From NCBI RefSeq assembly GCF_000472965.1, contig NZ_AXAU01000009.1, positions 124,001-188,000 of the forward strand: 64,000 nt of DNA, read 5' to 3'. The translations under genes and the position numbers were made by a program. The notes beneath the pieces were generated by a model. The model had not been told where the DNA came from. It was given only the letters and a program-made list of their open reading frames with translations, and made no database searches. Below, one piece after another: positions 24,521-32,904 of this stretch (position 1 is its first letter; each line of letters begins with the position of its first letter). Source of the stretch: Bradyrhizobium murdochi. Lineage in GTDB: Bacteria; Pseudomonadota; Alphaproteobacteria; Rhizobiales; Xanthobacteraceae.

Positions 24521-24966
24521 CTTTGAATGGGCTTGGCCTTGGGTTCGGAATGCCGTGGGCCCAATCCGGATCTTCTTGAAGTCGTTCATCTGGTCGCCGG
24601 CGGTCATCATCGCGCGATGCGCGTGGCCGTTGAGGCCGATGTCCGTCCAGAGGGTCGCACCCGCGAACATGACATCGCCGACGCGGACGGTCTCGTTCTC
24701 CGCAACGTGCACGTGCATTCCGGCAGCCGCAGCCCTGGCCTTCTCAAGCGTCCTTCCCAGGTCGTGCCGTAACCTTCGTGATTGCCCGTGACGTAGATGC
24801 GGGGCCGGTCTGTCATGCGGGAGCAACCAGCGGACGCCGCGCTCAGCCCTGGGGACCAGGTCGCCGGCGACGATCAGCACGTCGTAATCCGGACGCGCCG
24901 CGCGGGACGCAGGTCCCAGCCCCGCGTGAGCTCGAGATGGACGTCGGACATGACCCACAAGCGCAT
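24437..24966 (-). pseudogene. Metallophosphoesterase, frameshifted and truncated
   Basis: The start MRLWVMSDVHLELTRGWDLR has the DVH motif of calcineurin-like phosphoesterases. It then shifts frame to RPDYDVLIVAGDLVPRAERG (GDL motif), shifts again to TDRPRIYVTGNHEGYGTTW (GNHE motif), and returns to TLEKARAAAAGMHVHVAENE ... FAGATLWTDIGL. At least three shifts are needed, and the C-terminal GH and GHxH metal-binding motifs are absent because the frame runs into IS-end-like repeats. It cannot make a working enzyme. It follows the zinc-ribbon gene by 2 bases, suggesting a former operon. Confidence 0.8.
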
Positions 24967-24968
24967 GG

Positions 24969-25487
24969 TCAGTCCTCCTCGCCTTCGCGGTCGAGGGGCT
25001 TGGCCCGGCTCAGGCTTTCGATGATCTCATACACGAGCTGGTCGGGAGCGCGAATTGCACCTCGCGCAAGCCGCAGCGCGGGCACTCGTGCCGCTTCGGG
25101 TCGTAGACGAAATCGCCTTCCTGGCCGCAAGCGCGACAGCGGAATCTGGCCATCCCATTCCTCCTCGATTCCGGGGTAGGCGGGATCGACGTCCACGAAC
25201 GCATCGTTCTCCCGGTCGTAGCGTCGGCAGGTGATCCGGCGCTGATCGCCGATGCCGTACCGGACGATGCCGATGTTCTCGAAGCCGGGACGGACCTCGG
25301 CAGGGGGCCGGCCCTCGGCGTACCGGTAGCAGCGAGTCGTCAGCCAGCTGCCGCTGCGGAGGACGCCGACCTCGCCGCACACTTCACAGTTGCAGGCGCT
25401 GCGGGCCTCGGCCAGATCGATCGCCGCCTCGACCTGGCCGTTCGCGTCAAGAGACAATCGGTCCGTCCAATACAGGGGCCGAGCCAT
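24969..25487 (-). pseudogene. Zinc-ribbon hypothetical protein with compensating frameshifts
   Basis: The frame starting MARPLYWTDRLSLDANGQVE has a CNCEVCGEVG motif and stays open to 24969. Between about 25155 and 25050, however, the protein-like reading is in another frame: MARFRCRACGQEGDFVYDPK then RHECPRCGLREVQFAL, a CxxC...CxxC zinc ribbon. The first frame resumes with PDQLVYEIIESLSRAKPLD. Either two frameshifts cancel out or two overlapping genes have been run together. The ribbon would be lost from the long product. Function unknown. Confidence 0.5.
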
Positions 25488-25637
25488 ATTTCTCTCTGAT
25501 TTGCGTCAACTGGAAGGTGCCGCCGTCGGCTTGGACGGCCGTCCGGATCTGGACGCAGCACGGGTCGATGAGATGCTGCCATCCGGGCCCGCGCGCCCGC
25601 TATGGTTAACGAAAGGTTTCTCGCAGCGGAGGGGTCA

Positions 25638-25833
25638 ATGGTCGGAAGGAAGAGGGCGCCGCAAAAGGGCAAACGACCCCCAAAGGGGCCCGGGTTACGT
25701 TCATTGCGATGATGGACAAGGACGTCATCGCGGACATCAAGCAGGTGCCATCGACGAGCATCGGGCAGCCTGGGATATCATGGATGCCGCGACGGAGTTT
25801 CTGAAGCGGAGGAAAGCAAGGAGAATGCCCTGA
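25638..25833 (+). pseudogene. Small rhizobial protein family, copy 1, two single-base deletions
   Basis: Begins MVGRKRAPQKGKRPPKG. Continuing as protein requires a change of frame near 25690 to RVTFIAMMDKDVIADIKQ, and another near 25746 to AIDEHRAAWDIMDAATEFLK then RRKARRMP. Length 196 bases is two short of 66 codons, which fits two one-base deletions. A homologous, also broken, copy lies at 51022-51212. It ends 64 bases before jetA. Confidence 0.6.
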
Positions 25834-25897
25834 AACTCTACTGTTTTTCCTTGCAGTTGAAGGAGCGTAACGGTTCAATCCATCGGCTGAAGGACCG

Positions 25898-27316
25898 ATG
25901 ATGAAGCTGTTTGGTTATCTTCCGGAGACCCTCTTCAAGCCTCTATCGGGGCCGAAGAAGCACGTCTACGCGCGCCTGCTAATGCGTCTCTGCGAGAGGG
26001 TTTATTCGGCACGGATCCTCGAGACGCCGCTCAGGGAAGAGGTCGTGAAGCAGATCGAAATCGGCCTCTCGGAGTTCGGCATCGGATCGATGGGCGAGCT
26101 TTCCGAGGGCGACCCTGAGGAAGATCAGACCACGAGCCAAGCTCATTACCTTGCCTACTATCGACTGCGCGACACCGGTTGGCTCACGGAAGAGACCGAG
26201 AAGTGGCGCACCTACGTCGACATGAATCCGGACGCCTTCATGGTCCTAGGCGCGATCACCGACTTCGGCAACAGCCGGGTCCGCGTCGCCGGAGCCGTTG
26301 TCGACGTCAAGAACAACCTTGAGGCCGCGAACCGCGAGCCGGAGACCATGGCCCAAGGTCTGGCCAACGCGCACGACACGGCCCTGCGGTTCGCCCGCAG
26401 CATGCGCCGGATCCTCGCCGGCATGCGCGAGATCGAGGACCACATTCTGGGCAATCCAAACGCGGCGGCCATCCTCCGCACTTTCTTCCAGGACTTTGTC
26501 GACGGGCTGCTGATCGCCGACTACAAGCAACTCAAGACGTCCAACAACCCCTACCGTCATCGCCGCACGATCGCATCGCTCGCGGGCGACATGCTTGCGG
26601 ACGCCCAGTGCCTCGGCAAGATCGCGCGTGCCTACATCGAGCAGGGTGTGATGGCTGCGGGCGCCACGATCGCCACAGCCGAGGAACGAGTCATCGCGGA
26701 GCTCGAGAAGATCAAGAGCGTGTTCGAGGACGTCGGACCGTTCATGGACAAGATCGAGGACTTCCGGGACCGCCTCGAGCGCCGCATCCGCACCACCGTC
26801 CACTACATGGACGTCATGGGGGAGGGGTCCGCCGAGCGGATCGTCCGGCTGATCGAGCAGATCTCGAAAGTCGACAGCAACGAGGTCGAGATCCGTATGA
26901 GGTCGCCGGATGTCGCACTGCCGATCACATCACTCGCGCTGTACACCCCGCCGCCGCCGAAGGCTCCGCCCGAGCGGACGCGTTTCAAAGTGCCGAAGCA
27001 GGATCCCTATCTGCGCGCCTATGTCCAGGCCACGACCGAGTTCGACCGGATGGTGCGCGTGTCCGATCAAAAGCTGCTCGAGTTCGCTCGCCGGCAGATG
27101 CAAGGTCGAGATGCAATGTCCTCTTCCGAGATCGAGATCCAGAGCGTTCCGGATCTCTTCGCTTACCGAGCCCTTCCGAATCTGGCGGCGGTGGGCCGCT
27201 CTGTGCGTTTGGGTGAATTCACGATCGCGCTCGAGGAGGAGCGCACCTCTAACGACTGGATTGACGTGACCGCATTCCGTATCGAGAGAACGAGGACCTC
27301 GGCCGATGCTGCGTGA
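25898..27316 (+). CDS. jetA: Wadjet protein JetA (kleisin-like subunit, DUF5716-like)
   Basis: First gene of the Wadjet operon, 472 residues. It begins MMKLFGYLPETLFKPLSGPK and is mostly helical, with a long central helical bundle (for example ATAEERVIAELEKIKSVFED). JetA is the kleisin that bridges the two heads of the SMC dimer and binds the KITE subunit JetB. The sequence fits the DUF5716-type JetA better than the DUF3375-type of type I systems, so type II is likely but not proven. GAAGGA lies 6 bases before the ATG; a second ATG follows at once (25901). It overlaps jetB by 11 bases. Confidence 0.85.
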   Translation: MMKLFGYLPETLFKPLSGPKKHVYARLLMRLCERVYSARILETPLREEVVKQIEIGLSEFGIGSMGELSEGDPEEDQTTSQAHYLAYYRLRDTGWLTEETEKWRTYVDMNPDAFMVLGAITDFGNSRVRVAGAVVDVKNNLEAANREPETMAQGLANAHDTALRFARSMRRILAGMREIEDHILGNPNAAAILRTFFQDFVDGLLIADYKQLKTSNNPYRHRRTIASLAGDMLADAQCLGKIARAYIEQGVMAAGATIATAEERVIAELEKIKSVFEDVGPFMDKIEDFRDRLERRIRTTVHYMDVMGEGSAERIVRLIEQISKVDSNEVEIRMRSPDVALPITSLALYTPPPPKAPPERTRFKVPKQDPYLRAYVQATTEFDRMVRVSDQKLLEFARRQMQGRDAMSSSEIEIQSVPDLFAYRALPNLAAVGRSVRLGEFTIALEEERTSNDWIDVTAFRIERTRTSADAA

Positions 27317-27947
27317 TGTTTCCAAACTGATCGACGACGAGGATTCCGAGGGCGGCGACGGCGACCGGTTGCAGAAGGATCTGCGCCAGGCCGCGCAGTC
27401 GCTCTGGCGCGCCCAGTTCATCTATGAAAACGACTGGGGCATGAAGACCTCTTACGAGGTGCTCCGTCGCTACATTGGCTACTTCGAGAACCTGTTTGAC
27501 GCCCTGGGTTACCGCGTCGTGGGCAGGCCGAACGACGGATACGTCGGCCTCGTGGCGAACGAACTGCCTCCCCGTCAGAGCATGAAACTGGACGAGAGTC
27601 TGCTCGTGCTGGTGCTGCGGCTCCATTACGAGGAGGCGTTCACGCGGTTCGAGGCTAAGGAATTCGGCGAGGTGGAGGTCGAGAGCGAGCAGATCCTGCA
27701 GATCTACGAAGACCGGACCCATCGGGAGCGACCGAACTTCGGGCGCGTGAAGGAAATCCTGGCCGGCTTCAGGCAGCGCGGGCTCGTCCGGATTGAGGAT
27801 CGTGACGATAGGAACTTCACCCTGTTCCTGCGGCCTGCCCTGCCGATCGTGGTCTCAAAGGACACCCTCGGCTCTCTGGAGGAGTTTGTCTCGCGCTCCA
27901 CCGCGGCGACGGCAAAGACCGACGCCGCGAGCGAGGTGCAGGCGTGA
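27306..27947 (+). CDS. jetB: Wadjet protein JetB (KITE winged-helix subunit, DUF4194)
   Basis: A 213-residue DUF4194 protein with tandem winged-helix character. Family-like segments are AQFIYENDWGMKTSYEVLRR, LLVLVLRLHYEEAF near the centre and a C-terminal winged helix FGRVKEILAGFRQRGLVRIE followed by LFLRPALPIVV. It binds JetA and helps load and extrude DNA. GAGGA lies 9 bases upstream of ATG 27306, inside the end of jetA. Its TGA overlaps the GTG start of jetC, so the four proteins are translated as a coupled set. Confidence 0.87.
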   Translation: MLRDVSKLIDDEDSEGGDGDRLQKDLRQAAQSLWRAQFIYENDWGMKTSYEVLRRYIGYFENLFDALGYRVVGRPNDGYVGLVANELPPRQSMKLDESLLVLVLRLHYEEAFTRFEAKEFGEVEVESEQILQIYEDRTHRERPNFGRVKEILAGFRQRGLVRIEDRDDRNFTLFLRPALPIVVSKDTLGSLEEFVSRSTAATAKTDAASEVQA

Positions 27948-30900
27948 TCGAACTGCGTCGCATCATCCTGATCGACTGGTACCTGTTCCGGGCACAGCAG
28001 GTCGACATGCGCGGCATGACCGCGATCATCGGCCCGAACGGGGCGGGGAAATCGGCGATCATCGACGCCGTGCAGACCGTGCTCTCCGGCGCGAGTATGG
28101 CTAGCATCCGGTTCAATCCGAGCGCCCAGAGCAACGTCAGGAGCAAGCGGACGCTGCGAGACTATTGCCTTGGCGTGGTCTCGCTCGACGAGAAGGGCGA
28201 GCGGTCGGAGCCGACTCGCCAGCATGCCTACACCTACATCATCCTGGGCTTCGAGAATCTGGAAGACGGCTCGGCGGTAAGCCTGGGTGTGGCTTTTTCG
28301 GCATCGGCATCGAGGAGCGACGAGTTCTGCGAGGCGCGATTCATTGCCAAGGGTGCGATGATGAAGGAAGACATCCTCACTGCGGTTGGCGACGATGAGG
28401 TCGAGACGCTGCAGTGGCATGCGGTGCGCACCGCGTTGCGCGCCCGGAATATCGAAGTGGACGACGCGTTCTCCAGCGCCACGGACTTCGTGGCGGAATC
28501 GCTCCGGGTCTTATCGCCGACAGGCTTCCCGCTCGATCCGAGGCGCTTCCAGAAGGCGTTCCGGAACGCGCTGCTGTTGAAGCCGGTGGACAATCCCACG
28601 GACTTTGTCCGGAACTACGTTCTCGACGTTCAGCCCCTCCAGGTCGATAGGCTTCGGCGCGGGATCGAACATTGGCGTTCGCTGACCCGCCGTATCGAGG
28701 AGTTGAGGGCGCAGAGCGCGAGCCTCGCCGGAATCCTCCGCATCGTCGGCCGCGCCGTCGAAAACGAACGGGTTATCGCGGTCACCAATTGGCAGATTGC
28801 CTGCCTTGAGTGGGAGAAGTTCCGGCGGGATGCGCGACGTCAGGAAGAGAACACTGCGCAGCTCAAGAGCGCCGCTGCAAAAGCGGAAGTGGAAGCCGTC
28901 GCTGCCTCGACCCGGCACTCGACGCTCGAAACGGAGCTCAAGGCCGTCGAGTTGTCGATCAACACTAGTGACGGCGAACAACTTGCCCAAATGTATGAAT
29001 CGGACAAGAATTTCACCCTGGGTCAGCGGGCCAATGCAATGGCGCCGGTCAACGAGATCGATGGGCTCATCGCTTCGATCAAAAAGGCCGTCGAGCGCAA
29101 TCTGCTGGTCCGCCGGGACGATCTACTGCATGCACTGCTGAGTGCAGTCGTGGTCGCTCGTGGAAGGGCGCCACTTTCCGAATGGGACAAGACGCTCCCG
29201 GAAGACTGGAAGGATAGCGCCTCGCATCTGGATGCGGCGCTCGCCGCAGTCGATCAGGAAAGGCTCGCGACGGTCCGCAAGACGTTCTCAGATGTCCATC
29301 TCAACGCCCGCATCGCGACCAAGGATCTTCAGGATCGCATTGATCAAATCGACAGCAATCTCAAGCGAATGGACCAGGGACTGAGCCCCATCGAGCGCGG
29401 CACCCGGGAGCTGATCGACCAGCTTCGTTCGCATGGCATCGAAGCTGAACCCTTGTGCGATCTGGTGGAAATCCGCGACGATAAGTGGCGGATGGCGGCT
29501 GAAGCCGTCTTGGGGCGGTCCCGGGAGGCGCTGATCGTCGACCCTAGTCGGGCGGTGCGCGCCCTCGAAATCTATCGGGAAGGCGGGGAGTATTCGTTTC
29601 AGCACGCTGAGGTCATCAACACGACGAAGACCGACAGTACCAGGCCGCCCGAAAAGGGCTCGCTGGCACAGATCATCGGCACGGATAACCGGCACGCGCG
29701 GGCCTTCCTCAACTATCGCCTCGGCCGACTGATGATGGTGGAGACCATGGACAGGATGGTTGCCGCTCAGAACGCCATTACGCCCGATCGCATGATGCAG
29801 GGCGGCAGGACGGTCCGGCGGCTTCCTAAGCCGGAGTACCTGAAACTCGGTCGCGCCACCCAGGCCCAAATGCGCCAGCAACTTCAGACCGAGCGGGAAG
29901 AGCTTGAGCTCAAGCTCGCCGAACAGGCTCGCGAGGTGGGGCGCTTGGAAGAAGAGGACCGTCTCTTCGAGGGCATGTTCGCGCAATTCCAGAAAGTACA
30001 GGGCGCGGGGCTGAGCTGCTTGTTGTGCGGCGCTACGTTGGTCGAATTCGATCGCAAGATCTCGGATGCTGAGAAGAATATCCAGGATGCCAGGCGTAAT
30101 CGCGATCCCAAGCTCATATCAGAGCGAGATCGTCTGCGGTCTGAAGCGGCGATGGTCGCCCGGCTGAAAAACACGACTCAAGTGACCTTCAACGGGGCAC
30201 AAACGGCGCGGGATCGCGCCGAGGGCGCATACGAAATCTATGTGAAGCAGAACCGCGACCACTTGTCGTCGGTCCGGCGCGGTCGCGCGCGCCAGATGCG
30301 GGGTAGCTTTCCGCAGTCGACGGCCATGCGCGAGTACCGGGGGCAGGTCCCTGCGATCGCCACTGAATCTATACAAAACCTCATCGCTGGCTTCGTGGCC
30401 GATCGGGATCGCCGCTCGACGGATCGCCGCTCGAGTCTCATGCGCGAAATGACCGGCGCAATGAACAAGCATGGTCAGGAATTCCATGTCGTGCCGCCAT
30501 TCACGGCTGAAGAAGCGACGCCGGCGGCCGTTGAGAAGTGGGCCGCGGCGGAAAAGCAGCGCCTCGACACACATGAACTGGTCCAATACGAGGAGCAGTG
30601 CCGGAACGCCGCGACCGAGATGACCTCGGCATTCCGCGATGATCTCCTGCATCGCCTCGACGACGCCTTCACCGGCATTAAGGCCACCCTGAACGAGCTC
30701 AATCGTCACCTCAAGGATCGTCAGTTCCACGGGCGCGACTACTACTCGTTCAAGGCGCTGGATGCCCCGACCCATGTCGACATGATCGAGCTCGTCGCGG
30801 AATCCAGGAAGCCAGAGTTCAATCTGTCTCTCTTCGGGGATCGCAGCGGCGACGCGAACTCTCCCATGATCCGGGCGGTTCGCCAGATCGAGGAGATCCT

Positions 30901-31444
30901 GTCGAATGTGGAGGCGCGGACCGAGGATATCGAGGACCCGCGCAAGTATTTCAATTTCGAACTCTACATCCAGGATGCTGAAGGCAAGATCCGATCGTCG
31001 CTGACGAGCCGTGCGGGCACGGGATCCGGTGGTGAAGGCCAGTTGCCCTTCTACATCGCCATCGGTGCCTCGTTGGCCGCCACGTACCAGAACCGGCGCA
31101 CCGGCGAGAGCGGACTGTCGCTCGCCATCTTCGACGAGGCCTTCAATCGACTGGACACGAGGGCGATCGGTCAGTGCTCGGAATTCATGCGGGATCTCGG
31201 GCTCCAGGTCATGCTGGCCACCCCTGACGAAAAGCGGCACGTGTTCATGGAGGTGGTCGACACCGTGGTGAACGTGAATCGGTTAGGCAACCAGGTGATG
31301 ATCGACACAGAATTCCTGACGGACAAGGCTCGCGACGCAATCGTTGCTGCCGATCCATATCGCAAGGGCTTTGATGTCTTCAAATCCGAGCTGATCGCTG
31401 CGGAGAGGGCTGCCTCCATCCCGCAGGACCAGGCGGCGGAATGA
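27944..31444 (+). CDS. jetC: Wadjet protein JetC (SMC-like DNA motor ATPase)
   Basis: An SMC-family motor of 1166 residues that extrudes DNA loops. Walker A is GPNGAGKS (residues 30-37). Long coiled coils flank a hinge-like domain at about 490-640 (CDLVEIRDDKWRMAAEAVLG; REALIVDPSRAVRALEIYRE). The ABC signature is SGGEGQLPFYIAIG (about 1026-1040), followed by Walker B and D-loop LAIFDEAFNRLD. A CLLCG motif at 692-696, in the coiled coil after the hinge, resembles the zinc hook of Rad50/SbcC. GTG 27944 overlaps the jetB stop, and the stop overlaps jetD (ATGA). Confidence 0.92.
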   Translation: MIELRRIILIDWYLFRAQQVDMRGMTAIIGPNGAGKSAIIDAVQTVLSGASMASIRFNPSAQSNVRSKRTLRDYCLGVVSLDEKGERSEPTRQHAYTYIILGFENLEDGSAVSLGVAFSASASRSDEFCEARFIAKGAMMKEDILTAVGDDEVETLQWHAVRTALRARNIEVDDAFSSATDFVAESLRVLSPTGFPLDPRRFQKAFRNALLLKPVDNPTDFVRNYVLDVQPLQVDRLRRGIEHWRSLTRRIEELRAQSASLAGILRIVGRAVENERVIAVTNWQIACLEWEKFRRDARRQEENTAQLKSAAAKAEVEAVAASTRHSTLETELKAVELSINTSDGEQLAQMYESDKNFTLGQRANAMAPVNEIDGLIASIKKAVERNLLVRRDDLLHALLSAVVVARGRAPLSEWDKTLPEDWKDSASHLDAALAAVDQERLATVRKTFSDVHLNARIATKDLQDRIDQIDSNLKRMDQGLSPIERGTRELIDQLRSHGIEAEPLCDLVEIRDDKWRMAAEAVLGRSREALIVDPSRAVRALEIYREGGEYSFQHAEVINTTKTDSTRPPEKGSLAQIIGTDNRHARAFLNYRLGRLMMVETMDRMVAAQNAITPDRMMQGGRTVRRLPKPEYLKLGRATQAQMRQQLQTEREELELKLAEQAREVGRLEEEDRLFEGMFAQFQKVQGAGLSCLLCGATLVEFDRKISDAEKNIQDARRNRDPKLISERDRLRSEAAMVARLKNTTQVTFNGAQTARDRAEGAYEIYVKQNRDHLSSVRRGRARQMRGSFPQSTAMREYRGQVPAIATESIQNLIAGFVADRDRRSTDRRSSLMREMTGAMNKHGQEFHVVPPFTAEEATPAAVEKWAAAEKQRLDTHELVQYEEQCRNAATEMTSAFRDDLLHRLDDAFTGIKATLNELNRHLKDRQFHGRDYYSFKALDAPTHVDMIELVAESRKPEFNLSLFGDRSGDANSPMIRAVRQIEEILSNVEARTEDIEDPRKYFNFELYIQDAEGKIRSSLTSRAGTGSGGEGQLPFYIAIGASLAATYQNRRTGESGLSLAIFDEAFNRLDTRAIGQCSEFMRDLGLQVMLATPDEKRHVFMEVVDTVVNVNRLGNQVMIDTEFLTDKARDAIVAADPYRKGFDVFKSELIAAERAASIPQDQAAE

Positions 31445-32652
31445 CCCACGTTCGTACACCGGATGCCGGCGTCGAATTTCTCGAACGTCTGTTGGAGCGG
31501 AGCGAGCGCAATCCCGATCGCTCCCGACCGGCTTCCGCGGCTCCGGATTATGACAGCCTGTTGACCGCGCAGCAGATGACTCGCTTCCACGATCAGATGG
31601 CGGCGGCGGAGAGGTTCGGCGCCGTCGAACTGCTGCGGGGCAAGAGAGACCGGAGCCATCTGATCGAGCGGGTTCGCGTGCGCGATCCTGAACTGCTGGC
31701 CAGAACCCTGGGGCGTCCGCCGGCGCCAGCGACCGCGCAGCGCGTCAGGAACGAGCTGCTTCCGGTCGCTACGGCCGGTGAGCCGTGGGTGGTCGGCCTA
31801 TTGGATGAAATGACGGCTAGGTGGACCCGCAACGAGCCCGCCTATCGCCTGACGGCCGGCCAGGCCGATGCTGCCAAGGAGTTCTTCACGCTGTTGGCGT
31901 CCATCTCGCGGCAGGAGGCCAAAGGACTGGACGCGCGAACCTTCTCCCAAAAGGCGACGAACGACACGAAGGCGTTCGATCGGCACGCTTCGCGGCTCGC
32001 CGCCGTTCTCGGCGTCCAGATCGGGCAGCCCGGTGCAGCGGCGGACGTAGTCTGGGCGCACATCGGCCTGGAGCGTTTCAGCCACCCTGTTCATCTGAAA
32101 GGGCCTATTGCCGTGGACGGGGCCAGTGGCCGCGTGGTCGACGGTCGCGCCGAGCCGTTCGCATCGATCCATCCGGAGATGCTCTCGCAGCTATCGGTCT
32201 TGGTGCGGCCGACGGCCGTCCTGACGATCGAGAACTACGCGAGTTTCAATCGGCAGGTTCGCGAGATCGAGGACGGCAGCCTGGTCGTCTACACCGGCGG
32301 TTTCCCGGCGGCGGGAGTCATCGAGCTCCTGTCGAAGGTTCTGGTCACCGTGCCGGCCGAGGTGCCGTTCCTTCACTGGGGCGATGTAGATGCCGGCGGT
32401 CTGCGGATTTTCAGGTATTTGGAGGAAAACTTGCCGCGTGGGCCGCGGCCGCACCTGATGACCAAGGAGCTGGCCGAGAAGGCCGGGCAGCCGGCCGATC
32501 CGGAGCCGAGCCTAGGGTCGATCGCAAGATCCGAAAGCGCTATCCGCAATTTGGCTGACTGGCTGGCGTTTGGATCCGATGTGCGCCACCTGGAGCAGGA
32601 GGCGCTGGAGCCGCGGTCCGTCGTGCCAGCTGCGGATCACGGCCTCGGCTGA
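31441..32652 (+). CDS. jetD: Wadjet protein JetD (Toprim nuclease, DUF3322/DUF2220)
   Basis: A 403-residue nuclease that cuts DNA when loop extrusion stalls on small circles such as plasmids. The N-terminal half is DUF3322-like. The C-terminal DUF2220 Toprim domain shows the catalytic Glu264 (LTIENYASF) and the DxD pair Asp315/Asp317 in HWGDVDAGGLRIFRYLEE. ATG 31441 overlaps the jetC stop in ATGA. It ends the operon; 252 bases separate it from the Shango genes, enough for a separate promoter. Confidence 0.9.
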   Translation: MTHVRTPDAGVEFLERLLERSERNPDRSRPASAAPDYDSLLTAQQMTRFHDQMAAAERFGAVELLRGKRDRSHLIERVRVRDPELLARTLGRPPAPATAQRVRNELLPVATAGEPWVVGLLDEMTARWTRNEPAYRLTAGQADAAKEFFTLLASISRQEAKGLDARTFSQKATNDTKAFDRHASRLAAVLGVQIGQPGAAADVVWAHIGLERFSHPVHLKGPIAVDGASGRVVDGRAEPFASIHPEMLSQLSVLVRPTAVLTIENYASFNRQVREIEDGSLVVYTGGFPAAGVIELLSKVLVTVPAEVPFLHWGDVDAGGLRIFRYLEENLPRGPRPHLMTKELAEKAGQPADPEPSLGSIARSESAIRNLADWLAFGSDVRHLEQEALEPRSVVPAADHGLG

Positions 32653-32904
32653 GCGTCAGGAAAACAGGCGCAGGGGGGAGCAGGTGTGCAGATGGAAACG
32701 AAACGGTTTTGGGGCATGACGGCCGATCGTTCGCGCCTAATCTTCTTATGAAGTCAAAGTCATACATCGCATAGGCCTTCAAAACAGGTGGAAACGGCAG
32801 TGGAGTTTCTCGATTGCGCTTGCGACAATCGGCAACTCCATGGGACGGTCTCGTAATTACGGCCCCCATTTGATCGGTGCCTGCATTTATGACGAAACTG
32901 AGCG

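Noticed and set aside
32653..32904. A small gene between jetD and sngA
   Set aside because: No open frame with a start, ribosome site and protein character; treated as promoter space.
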